Below, piece by piece: positions 1 through 6,522 of a DNA stretch of 18,007 nucleotides (positions within the stretch are counted from its first letter, which is position 1; each line of letters opens with the position of its first letter). Both the position numbers and the translations under genes were made by a program. The DNA lies in NCBI GenBank assembly GCA_934675685.1, contig CAKURL010000032.1:1-18007 (forward strand), given 5' to 3'. This stretch comes from an uncultured Candidatus Melainabacteria bacterium (GTDB taxonomy: Bacteria; Cyanobacteriota; Vampirovibrionia; Gastranaerophilales; Gastranaerophilaceae). The notes beneath the pieces are model-generated. The model was not told the origin of the DNA. It worked only from the letters and a program-made list of their open reading frames with translations, and ran no database searches.

Positions 1-35
1 AACGCAAAAGCGATATTTTCTTCTTTTTGGTTCCT

Positions 36-70
36 TTTTTCTTCTTTTGTATCGCTCAAAAGAAGAAAAA
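36..70. repeat. Perfect 14-bp inverted repeat
   Basis: TTTTTCTTCTTTTG (36-49) and its exact complement CAAAAGAAGAAAAA (57-70) flank a 7-nt loop. The sequence just downstream (about 61-102) reappears, imperfectly and inverted, at about 5061-5106, so this is part of a dispersed repeat and not a gene-specific site. It is purine/pyrimidine-rich and lacks the GC stem of a normal terminator. I see no gene in 1-398. Confidence 0.6.
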
Positions 71-114
71 TGAACAAATCAAGATTGTTGAATAAATGAA
101 TTAACTCTGCAAAC

Positions 115-237
115 CGTCACCCTGAACTTGTTTCAGGGTCTTTATTCAATGCTAAATTTCTGCATTCCTTGCTTTAGAGATTCTGAACAAATTGAAAAAC
201 TACGCTTCACTTGTTTTTCTAATTTTTCAGAATGACG
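115..237. repeat. Hairpin element, copy 1 (123 bp)
   Basis: Intergenic element starting CGTCACCCTGAA and ending TTCAGAATGACG. It contains a left hairpin (ACCCTGAA at 119-126 pairs with TTCAGGGT at 132-139) and a long right hairpin (180-233) in which ATTCTGAA and AAATTGAAAAAC pair with GTTTTTCTAATTT and TTCAGAAT around a 12-nt loop, with one bulge. Related copies lie at 8092-8215 and 10235-10357. No protein is encoded. The ends look like terminal inverted repeats of a small non-autonomous mobile element, but no transposase is visible in the window. Confidence 0.8.
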
Positions 238-339
238 TATTGTTTTATTTTGTTCATGCAAAATACAAATATCTTCCCTCTATACTAAACAAAATATATG
301 AATTTTTGTGTCTATGGCACAAATTATCTCATATTATTG

Positions 340-373
340 TATAATTTTTATATGCTATACTGTAGAAGTATAG
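340..373 (+). promoter_or_regulatory. -10 box and palindromic operator candidate
   Basis: TATAAT lies at 340-345. Immediately downstream, CTATACT (355-361), 5 nt, AGTATAG (367-373) forms a perfect 7-bp dyad where a repressor could cover the transcription start, expected near 352. I see no convincing -35 box. The dyad is 25-40 bases ahead of the first gene of the 399-5018 run, so it could control the whole run. The operator role is inference from symmetry and position only. Confidence 0.35.
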
Positions 374-398
374 TAACTGCACGTATTTAGACTAAAAT

Positions 399-1058
399 GT
401 GGAGAATAAATTGTTTGATTATAATTGCGATGTAGCTCAAAGCTACGGAATTTACCAGAATAAAGAAGAATTAGAAATAGCTCAATATGCGAGCTCTATC
501 AATATTTCGGCAGGTTTTCATTCGGGAGACCCAGTTTCTATCAGAAGCGCAATGATTTTTGCAAAAGACCACAATATCGCGCTTGGGGCGCACATCGGCT
601 ACCCTGATATCCAAGGTTTCGGAAGAAGAGCGATGGATTTATCCGACGAAGAATTAGAAGCTGTTGTGGTTTATCAAATCGGGGCGGTTTTGGCCTATGC
701 AAAAGCGCAAGGGCTTGAAATCGAACAAGTAAGAGCCCATGGTGCTTTGAAAGATAAAATCAACACAGACGAAAACACAGCAATTGTTGTGGCAAAAGCT
801 TTGAAAAAAGTTAGCCCTTGGCTAAATTTGATTGTTCAAAATTATGAAACAAAAAAAATAGTTGAAAATGAAGGCGCAAAAGCTGCTTTGGAAGTGGATT
901 ATTTAGAAGAAGCTGATTTCTTTAAAAAATTAGAAGAAATTGAAACTGAAAAAAGGCCAGACACAATCCACTTTAGAAAATTGGAAGACATTAAAAAAGC
1001 TTATGAAGCTTTAAAACCAAGTCCAATCAATTATAACAGAGTTCAACACCAAATATAG
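399..1058 (+). CDS. pxpA: LamB/YcsF-family protein (PxpA-like), shortened
   Basis: The family member PxpA is subunit A of bacterial 5-oxoprolinase, which with PxpB and PxpC opens 5-oxoproline to glutamate using ATP. Visible family motifs are the N-terminal FDYNCDVAQSYG, NISAGFHSGDP (36-45), GAHIGYPDIQGFGRR (63-77) and AHGAL (113-117). Several usually conserved positions differ: ACGFH is SAGFH, AHPGYPD is AHIGYPD and KPHGALYN is RAHGALKD. At 219 aa it is shorter than the usual roughly 250, and the C-terminal region normally carrying an F-DR-Y segment and an HGD motif is not recognisable. No pxpB or pxpC is nearby, so activity is uncertain. The frame opens with GTG at 399. A TTG at 411 with GGAG six bases upstream is an equally plausible start and loses only four residues. 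It is followed 16 bp later by yvcK. Confidence 0.75.
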   Translation: MENKLFDYNCDVAQSYGIYQNKEELEIAQYASSINISAGFHSGDPVSIRSAMIFAKDHNIALGAHIGYPDIQGFGRRAMDLSDEELEAVVVYQIGAVLAYAKAQGLEIEQVRAHGALKDKINTDENTAIVVAKALKKVSPWLNLIVQNYETKKIVENEGAKAALEVDYLEEADFFKKLEEIETEKRPDTIHFRKLEDIKKAYEALKPSPINYNRVQHQI

Positions 1059-1074
1059 GCAAGGATAATTCAAA

Positions 1075-2415
1075 ATGAAAATGTTTAATAAAATAGTAAA
1101 AATGCCAAAAGACGCGATTTGGCTTGTTCCGGGGCTCAAAGTTAAACGTTGGTTTGCCCTTAGCATTATAGGCTCCGTCCTTGCTGCTATTGGCGTGACT
1201 TTCATGTTTAAATTAGAACCTTTAGTATACATCGTAAAAACTGCAAAAGAATTGTTCCATGTTGTTTCTCCCGAGCCTGTGGGCTTTTTGCTTATTGTGG
1301 TTGGCGCTATTTTGTTTGTTTTAGCTTGGAAAAAAACAAACCTTTCTATGATGGACACAAGTGACATCAATTCAAGAAGAATAAAAGATTCCATGGGCGA
1401 AGTTTTATATCGCAGAATGAAATTAAACCATGGGCCTAAAATCGTCGCAATCGGGGGCGGAACAGGGCTTTCTATCCTTCTTCGCGGCATTAAAAAAATA
1501 ACAAATAACATAACAGCAATCGTAACTGTGGGAGATGACGGCGGCTCTTCGGGAAGATTAAGAGAACAAATGGGCGTTTTACCCCCAGGCGATATCAGAA
1601 ATTGTATCGCAGCTTTAGCAGACGACGACAATATCGTGACAAAATTGTTCCAATATCGCTTTAAAACAGGTGAAGGCCTAGAAGGGCATAGCTTTGGAAA
1701 TTTGTTTATTACGGCAATGACTGCGATTTGCGGAGACATGGTTTCTGCAATTAGAGAATCTTCCAAAGTTCTTTTGATTAGAGGAAGAGTTTTGCCTGCA
1801 ACGTGCGACGATATGAAGCTTTATGCCAAGATGGAAGATGACTCAATTGTTAGAGGAGAAAGCAACATTCCGGAAGCCGGTAAAAAAATCATGCAACTAT
1901 GTTGCGAGCCTGAAAATTGTAAGCCTACTCCAGACGTTGTTGAAGCAATTAAAGATGCCGATATCATCATCATGGGCCCTGGAAGCTTATATACGTCAAT
2001 TATTTCAAATTTCTTAGTAAAAGACATTACTCGTGCAGTTTGGAATTCAAAAGCTAAGAAGATATATGTTTGTAACGCAATGACTCAAGTGGGCGAAACA
2101 GACAACTACTCTGTTTCAGACCACATTAAAACAATTTTTGACCACGCAAGATTGGAAGATATTGATGATTCAAATAAAAATTTCTTCGACGCAGTTTTAG
2201 TAAACAACTACACTCCAAGAAACCTAGCGGAAAAATACGAACAAGCTGGCTCTTTCCCTGTTGAAATCGATTCTGGTGAATTGAAAAAATTGGGAATTGA
2301 AGTGGTTGAAAGAAATCTTTTAGAAGATAATAAAGATGGTTTTGTGCGCCATAGCTGCACAAAAATCGCGAAATCAATTTATTATTGGTATAAAAAATCG
2401 CAAAAAAACAAATAA
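1075..2415 (+). CDS. yvcK: YvcK/CofD-like gluconeogenesis factor with membrane anchor
   Basis: A UPF0052 (YvcK, also called GlmR) family protein of 446 aa. In Bacillus and relatives such proteins bind UDP-GlcNAc and are needed for growth on gluconeogenic carbon and for normal cell-wall precursor flux. The Rossmann-like core shows KIVAIGGGTGLSILLRG (122-138), VTVGDDGGSSGRLREQ (150-165) and LPPGDIRNC (169-177), followed by EGHSFGNL near 203. Ahead of the core are about 115 extra residues with two hydrophobic segments (about 26-46 and 68-85), so it is probably membrane-anchored, unlike the soluble B. subtilis protein. The ATG at 1075 has AAGGAT upstream. It lies 16 bp after the PxpA-like gene and 38 bp before panB, consistent with cotranscription. 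The family call is firm, but the physiological role here is inferred. Confidence 0.92.
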   Translation: MKMFNKIVKMPKDAIWLVPGLKVKRWFALSIIGSVLAAIGVTFMFKLEPLVYIVKTAKELFHVVSPEPVGFLLIVVGAILFVLAWKKTNLSMMDTSDINSRRIKDSMGEVLYRRMKLNHGPKIVAIGGGTGLSILLRGIKKITNNITAIVTVGDDGGSSGRLREQMGVLPPGDIRNCIAALADDDNIVTKLFQYRFKTGEGLEGHSFGNLFITAMTAICGDMVSAIRESSKVLLIRGRVLPATCDDMKLYAKMEDDSIVRGESNIPEAGKKIMQLCCEPENCKPTPDVVEAIKDADIIIMGPGSLYTSIISNFLVKDITRAVWNSKAKKIYVCNAMTQVGETDNYSVSDHIKTIFDHARLEDIDDSNKNFFDAVLVNNYTPRNLAEKYEQAGSFPVEIDSGELKKLGIEVVERNLLEDNKDGFVRHSCTKIAKSIYYWYKKSQKNK

Positions 2416-2453
2416 ATTAATAGAGATAGATTCAATTAAAATTAGTATTACAG

Positions 2454-3290
2454 ATGAGAAAGAGTATTCAAAAAATTCAAAGCTACAAAAAAGACGGTAA
2501 AAAGATTACCGTCTTGACTGCTTATGATTACTCTACGGCAAAATACTTAGACAAAGCAGGGGTCGATATGATTTTAGTTGGAGATTCTTTGGCTCAAGTT
2601 GCCTTAGGCTACGACAATACGACAGACATCGGCATGGACGAAATGCTGGTCTTTGTAAGAGCTGTTTCAAGAGCTGTTGAAAATGCCCTTGTTGTGGCAG
2701 ACATGCCTTTTATGAGCTTTCAATTAGACAAAGTTCAAACTATGAAAAATGCTTGTGAATTCATCAAAGCAGGCGCGAACGCAGTCAAAATCGAAGGAAA
2801 TTCGGAATTTGTGATAGAGAGCATAAAGCATCTTGTCCAAAATGGAATTCCTGTCGTGGGGCATTTGGGCTTCACGCCTTTGAGCATAAATACAATTGGC
2901 GGACATAAAATCCAAGGAAAAGACGCAGATAGAACAATCTCAATTCTAAAAGACGCTCTAAGGCTCCAAAGCGCAGGGTGCTTTGCGCTTGTTTTAGAGC
3001 TTTTGCCTTTGCAATCGAGTCAATTTATTTCTCAAAGATTAAGAATTCCAACAATAGGAATAGGGGGCGGAAAGTTTTGTGACGGACAAGTCCTTGTCTC
3101 AGACGACATGCTTGGAAAATATGACCGCTTCAAGCCAAAATTTGCTCGCCAATATTCGAGCTTGAAAGATATTATTTTTAATGTTGCAAAAGCATATTGC
3201 ACAGATGTCGAATCGGGAAATTTTCCAAACATCAAAGAATCGTTTACACTAGACACAGCGGAGATAGAAAAACTTGAAAATTATAGATAA
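2454..3290 (+). CDS. panB: 3-methyl-2-oxobutanoate hydroxymethyltransferase
   Basis: Ketopantoate hydroxymethyltransferase, the first committed step of pantothenate (CoA) synthesis. It transfers a hydroxymethyl group from 5,10-methylene-THF to 2-oxoisovalerate. At 278 aa it matches family length. Family motifs are LTAYDYSTAKYLDKAG (21-36), VGDS (42-45, metal-binding Asp44), VADMPF (81-86, Asp83), NAVKIEG (109-115, Lys112 and Glu114), GHLGFTP (136-142), the catalytic Glu182 in VLELLP, and IPTIGIGGG plus CDGQVLV near 198-215. The usual GIGAG is GIGGG. No strong ribosome-binding site precedes the ATG. The 3' end overlaps panC by 17 bp, implying translational coupling of the two pathway enzymes. 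Confidence 0.96.
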   Translation: MRKSIQKIQSYKKDGKKITVLTAYDYSTAKYLDKAGVDMILVGDSLAQVALGYDNTTDIGMDEMLVFVRAVSRAVENALVVADMPFMSFQLDKVQTMKNACEFIKAGANAVKIEGNSEFVIESIKHLVQNGIPVVGHLGFTPLSINTIGGHKIQGKDADRTISILKDALRLQSAGCFALVLELLPLQSSQFISQRLRIPTIGIGGGKFCDGQVLVSDDMLGKYDRFKPKFARQYSSLKDIIFNVAKAYCTDVESGNFPNIKESFTLDTAEIEKLENYR

Positions 3291-4116
3291 TATTAAAGAA
3301 TTAAAAGAAGAAATAAAAAAATTTAATGGCTCAATAGGCCTTGTGCCCACTATGGGAGCACTCCACAACGGGCATAAATCTCTTATAGAGCGCGCAACAA
3401 AAGAAAACGACAACGTTGTCGTTTCGGTCTTTGTGAACCCTATTCAATTTGGGGCAAATGAAGACTTAGACAAATATCCCCGTCAACTTCAAAAAGACGC
3501 AAAATTATGCGAAGAAGCAGGGGTCAAAATTGTTTTCGCCCCAAGCCCAGAAGAGATGTATAGCGGCCAAAAAGACTCTTTGACTTTGATTTGCCCTCCT
3601 TATGAAGTTGTGGACATGCTTTGTGGAAAATCTCGCCCAGGGCATTTTGATGGCGTTTGCAGCGTTGTTGCTAAATTGTTCAATCTGACAAAAGCAAATA
3701 AAGCGTATTTCGGGAAAAAAGATTATCAACAATTATTCATTATTCAAAAAATGGTTAAAGATTTGAATTTTGATATTGAAATTTGTCCTGTTGAAATCGT
3801 GAGAGAAGAAAGCAACTTGGCGCTTTCGAGCAGAAACAAATATTTAACTGAGGACGAAAAGAAAATTGCTTTGAACATTTCAAAATCTTTGTTTGAAGCA
3901 AAAAAACTATTTAAAGAAGGAACTGCCACAAAAAGAGCAATTGTGGATAATTCCTTAAAATTGATGGAAGAATTAGACGTGGAATATATTGAATTTGTCG
4001 ACAAAACGACTTTTAAATTCCAAGATGAAATAAACGATAAGACCTTGGTTTTAATTGCCGCAAGGACACCTTCCACAAAAACGCGTTTGATAGACAATAT
4101 GGAACTATGCGAATAA
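3274..4116 (+). CDS. panC: Pantothenate synthetase (pantoate-beta-alanine ligase)
   Basis: Condenses pantoate with beta-alanine through a pantoyl-adenylate, using ATP, in the cytoplasm. It is 280 aa, a normal length. Visible family signatures are LVPTMGALHNGHKSL (23-37) with the HxGH nucleotide motif (His31, His34), VSVFVNPIQFG (50-60), the pantoate-binding PGHFDGV, YFGKKDYQQ, and LALSSRNKYL as the KMSKS-equivalent. The start is TTG at 3274, supported by GGAG (3260-3263) ten bases upstream and by alignment of the first residues with the family. It overlaps the end of panB by 17 bp and the next gene by 10 bp. No panD (aspartate decarboxylase) or panE is in the window, so the sources of beta-alanine and pantoate are not shown here. 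Confidence 0.96.
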   Translation: MKIIDNIKELKEEIKKFNGSIGLVPTMGALHNGHKSLIERATKENDNVVVSVFVNPIQFGANEDLDKYPRQLQKDAKLCEEAGVKIVFAPSPEEMYSGQKDSLTLICPPYEVVDMLCGKSRPGHFDGVCSVVAKLFNLTKANKAYFGKKDYQQLFIIQKMVKDLNFDIEICPVEIVREESNLALSSRNKYLTEDEKKIALNISKSLFEAKKLFKEGTATKRAIVDNSLKLMEELDVEYIEFVDKTTFKFQDEINDKTLVLIAARTPSTKTRLIDNMELCE

Positions 4117-5018
4117 TCAAAAAAACTATACAAAACATAATATGGGTTTTGTCGGGCTTGCAAATTATTTTTCCTTTGCTTGCCTTCTTGTATTTGTTTG
4201 CTTGGTGCTTTAGGTTCATGAACCCATCTTGGTTTGAAGCACTAAACAAGTGGCTTTGCTTTTTGCCAAATATAATTGACTTGTTGTTTTATCAAACTTC
4301 AGACATTTTAGGCGAAGAAGTCCCTATGGGCTATGTGTATTCTAGCGTTTTGTGTTTGCTTATGACATTTCTTTGTACTTTTTTGGTGAATAAAATAGAC
4401 AAACTTTCAAGACAAGCTGATTTTTTGAGGAAGACAAAAGAAATCAGAAAAGATATTGAAGAAAAAAGCAAAATTGCACAAAATTTGGAAAAGAAAATTG
4501 CTTCAATAGATAGATTTTGTGGCTTAATCGAATTTCGCCTTTCAAAACAAGACGACTTTTTTAAAGACGCAAAAGAAATGACGGAATTGAAAAAAGAATT
4601 TTCTAAGCTCGCAGCCAAAAAGCTAAAAGAAAAATATCCAAGCTTGAAGATGTCTGTCGGGGATAGAATATTTTTCATTTGCAACAATTTTTCCCAGTTT
4701 AACGGGCTTGTAAATGATGTTGCAAAGATTTTTAAGCTTTTGTCTAAATTGACTTATGAAAAAGACATAACTTTAGAACTTATTTTTTCAAATTACGCAA
4801 ATATTTACCACGAGGACAATTCAAAGGTCTTGGAGATTTTGTCTAATATCAATAAATTGAGCTTTTTCAACAAAATCGTCGTGACGGATATGGTGAAAAA
4901 AAGATACGAATATTCTAAAGAAATCCGTTTTTCTTTTGTGCCCTTGGGCGATTCGATGTTGTGTTTGAATAATGTTGAAGACCTAGGAGTTGAGTTGTAT
5001 TATTTGAAAAATACTTAG
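4107..5018 (+). CDS. Two-TM coiled-coil protein of unknown function
   Basis: 303 aa, family not recognised. Two hydrophobic segments (about 11-36 and 77-95) flank a loop of about 40 residues. They are followed by a Lys/Glu-rich helix (about 96-170) likely to form a coiled coil, then a cytoplasmic-looking alpha/beta domain (about 180-303). The end of that domain, KIVVTDMVKKRYEY (256-269) then FVPLGD (277-282) and ELYYLK, resembles the closing strands of class III nucleotidyl cyclase domains, which often read as LVSEEVY, FEPLGE, VYRL. GDRIFFI near 185 could match the GDAxxAVF strand. I do not see the metal-binding Asp residues of an active cyclase, so it would be a degenerate or non-catalytic relative if the match is real. 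The ATG overlaps panC by 10 bp, which suggests translational coupling, but a functional link to pantothenate is not evident. Confidence 0.75.
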   Translation: MRIIKKTIQNIIWVLSGLQIIFPLLAFLYLFAWCFRFMNPSWFEALNKWLCFLPNIIDLLFYQTSDILGEEVPMGYVYSSVLCLLMTFLCTFLVNKIDKLSRQADFLRKTKEIRKDIEEKSKIAQNLEKKIASIDRFCGLIEFRLSKQDDFFKDAKEMTELKKEFSKLAAKKLKEKYPSLKMSVGDRIFFICNNFSQFNGLVNDVAKIFKLLSKLTYEKDITLELIFSNYANIYHEDNSKVLEILSNINKLSFFNKIVVTDMVKKRYEYSKEIRFSFVPLGDSMLCLNNVEDLGVELYYLKNT

Positions 5019-5020
5019 TT

Positions 5021-5045
5021 TTGTAAAAAAGAAAAAATTTTACAA
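5021..5045 (+). terminator. Weak hairpin at the end of the panBC run
   Basis: TTGTAAAA (5021-5028) pairs with TTTTACAA (5038-5045) two bases after the 4107-5018 gene stops. The stem is AT-only and has no clear U-tract after it, so it is at best a weak terminator. Position is the main argument. Confidence 0.3.
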
Positions 5046-5047
5046 TA

Positions 5048-5215
5048 TGTCATTCTGAAACATGGAATTCTTTCATTCAACAACCTCGACTTGTTCATTT
5101 TTCTTCTGCTCCTGTGGTGCTCGGGCTTGCGCCCTGCGCTCCTACGTCGCCTATCAATCGCAAACGTCCTTGCTCCACGCAAGTCCGTTTTGCTCTGGCT
5201 TCGCATTTCTTTTGT
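5048..5215. repeat. Composite repeat: hairpin-element end plus GC-rich block
   Basis: 5048-5059 (TGTCATTCTGAA) matches the terminus of the hairpin elements. About 5061-5106 is an inverted, imperfect copy of about 61-102. From 5108 a GC-rich block begins: GCTCCTGTGGTGCTCGG (5108-5124) recurs exactly at 10400-10416, and in both places CTACGTCGCC follows about 31-34 bp later (5142-5151 and 10431-10440). No coding potential is convincing. The gap from 5019 to 5274 otherwise holds only AT-rich sequence. Confidence 0.65.
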
Positions 5216-5274
5216 GATGTTTATTTTTGAATTTTTACTTTTTCTTTGATTTTAGTTTTTACCCTATTTCAACC

Positions 5275-5736
5275 CTACAACTTAATTTTTCTCACATTTT
5301 CTTCTTTTTCTTCTTGAATTTTTTGCACTTCAATTCTCAAAACCCCATTTTCGAAGTCGCATTTTGCGCTTTCGATGTCGACACTTTTTTCAAAAGGGAT
5401 TGTGCGCATAAATTTTCCGTAGCGAAATTCTGAAGTTCTTATGTTTTCGTCTTCTTTACATTCTTCCAGTTTGGATTGCGCTTTAATCGAGATTGAATTT
5501 TCGCTTAATTCGATATCAATATCTTCTTTTTTGATATTTGGAAGTTCGATTTTAAGGTCATATTCGTTTTTCTTTTCTTTTATTTCGACTGCTGGGCGAA
5601 AAGATTGATATAGTTGACTCTTTGAGCCATCATAATAGCTCAAATCCCCAAAAGTGTCTTTTAAAAAGCGGTTTAAGTCCTCGTGGATATTTTCAAAAAA
5701 ATATGATGGTTCTCTTTTTATGATACTAAATTTCAT
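5275..5736 (-). CDS. Small heat-shock protein (Hsp20/alpha-crystallin)
   Basis: An ATP-independent holdase that binds unfolding proteins, forming cytoplasmic oligomers. It is 153 aa, normal for the family. The alpha-crystallin domain spans roughly residues 46-143: it begins FRPAVEIKEKKNEYDLKIEL, has the ELPNIKKEDIDIEL strand pair, the YGKFMRTIPFEKSVD segment, and ends with the diagnostic ENGVLRIEV. The N-terminal arm (about 45 aa) is aromatic-rich, as expected for substrate binding. A strong ribosome-binding site (GGAGG, 7 bases ahead on the minus strand) fixes the ATG at 5736. It stands alone, converging with the panBC run. No CIRCE element is present. Symmetric sites at 5816-5823 and 5829-5842 are possible control sites. 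Confidence 0.95.
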   Translation of the reverse strand: MKFSIIKREPSYFFENIHEDLNRFLKDTFGDLSYYDGSKSQLYQSFRPAVEIKEKKNEYDLKIELPNIKKEDIDIELSENSISIKAQSKLEECKEDENIRTSEFRYGKFMRTIPFEKSVDIESAKCDFENGVLRIEVQKIQEEKEENVRKIKL

Positions 5737-6058
5737 TTTTTCCTCCTTTTTGTGGTTTAAATATTCTGAAATATTTTTAAAATTTTTTCATTGTCCGATG
5801 GAATAATTAATTTGGGGCATGCCAATTTTTCGAAAATTCGAAGAATGTTTACATTACTTTACACCTTAATGCTTTTTAACAATCCCTTGAACCATGCATT
5901 TGGCATGGGTTTATGGAAGCTAAAATCATGCAAACCATGTGATAGCATGGCATAGAGCCACAAGGACTTCCTCAAACACAAGCGCCACAAGCCTTATCAT
6001 GATTGTAAATTGTCGTAATAAATGCCGAAAAATTGCTTGATAATTGGCTCTTAAAGAA
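5737..6058. other. Intergenic region with GC-richer structured stretch
   Basis: Between divergent hsp20 and the small Cys-rich gene. GGCATGCC (5816-5823) and TTCGAA-AA-TTCGAA (5829-5842) are symmetric candidate regulatory sites. From about 5870 to 6020 the sequence becomes richer in G and C than its AT-rich flanks and is full of local pairing: CCATGC with GCATGG (5893-5908), GGTTT with AAACC, and CCATG with CATGG. CCACAAG occurs twice (5958-5964 and 5985-5991). The plus strand also has an open frame from ATG 5845 to a TAA at 6016 broken by one TAG (5953-5955), with a Cys-x2-Cys and several His. Whether this is a structured RNA, a broken small gene or neither cannot be decided here. Confidence 0.35.
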
Positions 6059-6064
6059 TATAAT
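6037..6064 (+). promoter_or_regulatory. Sigma-70-type promoter
   Basis: TTGATA (6037-6042), 16 bases, TATAAT (6059-6064). The predicted start near 6071 leaves a leader of about 65 nt before the GTG at 6136. The leader contains GGTGCAA pairing with TTGCGCC (about 6081-6098). It drives the small Cys-rich gene. Confidence 0.6.
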
Positions 6065-6135
6065 TATATTAATGGCAAGGGGTGCAAGGGTTTGCGCCAC
6101 ATGTATTATTGTTTAGATTTGGGAGAGTTTATAAA

Positions 6136-6357
6136 GTGCTAAAAAGTAGAGATTTCGGCAGAGCTACGGCGGTGAGAAGATGGACGCAAACTGCCATAGA
6201 GTGTTATAAAAGGGGTTGTAATTGCGAAGGCTGTTTTTATACAGATTTTTTCAATAATTCAAGTCAAAAATGCCAAATGAAAGCCTCTGTGCTTGAGTTG
6301 GTAAGGGTTTTAGGAAAGCCTGACATTGAATTAAAACAAATCCTTCAAGACGATTAA
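6136..6357 (+). CDS. Small Cys-rich conserved-looking protein, unknown
   Basis: About 73 aa, function not recognised. It reads as a compact domain: basic/aromatic GRATAVRRWTQTAIECYKRG, then GCNCEGCFY, a short loop, a fifth Cys in KCQMK, and an amphipathic helix KASVLELVRVLGKP. The Cys pattern C-x4-C-x-C-x2-C with a later C suggests metal (zinc or Fe-S) binding or disulfides. Similar short Cys proteins ending in a VLELVR-like helix occur in gut Firmicutes as uncharacterised proteins, a recollection I cannot verify here. The open frame extends upstream to GTG 6082, but GGGAG with about 10 bases spacing supports GTG 6136. It has its own promoter and a strong terminator, so it is a single-gene unit. 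Confidence 0.65.
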   Translation: MLKSRDFGRATAVRRWTQTAIECYKRGCNCEGCFYTDFFNNSSQKCQMKASVLELVRVLGKPDIELKQILQDD

Positions 6358-6374
6358 GAAAATAAAGATTTTTT

Positions 6375-6409
6375 AAAAAGAGATTGGTTTTTTGGCCAAT
6401 CTCTTTTTG
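6375..6409 (+). terminator. Rho-independent terminator
   Basis: AAAAAGAGATTGG (6375-6387) pairs with CCAATCTCTTTTT (6396-6408) across a short T-rich loop, ending in a T-run. It lies 18 bp after the small Cys-rich gene. The A/T-flanked stem is nearly symmetric, so it may act in both directions. Confidence 0.85.
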
Positions 6410-6522
6410 TTACGAATTGTAAACATTTCTTTTAAAAACCTAAAGAATTCTTAAATAATAACCGTAAATATCCATGTAAACAGGTTCAAGACTATCTTGA
6501 AACAATGGAGGCAATGACAGTT

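Noticed and set aside
1011..1766. 251-aa open frame on the minus strand
   Set aside because: It lies antisense to yvcK, whose motifs are unmistakable. The composition looks like a shadow, and there is no ribosome site.
3744..4163. 139-aa minus-strand open frame
   Set aside because: Antisense shadow of panC, with Ser/Phe-rich composition.
5870..6020. RNase P RNA or SRP RNA
   Set aside because: The minus strand has GAGGAAGTCC, close to the RNase P word GAGGAAAGTCC, but the rest of the conserved core is missing and the length is too short. No SRP core motif was seen.
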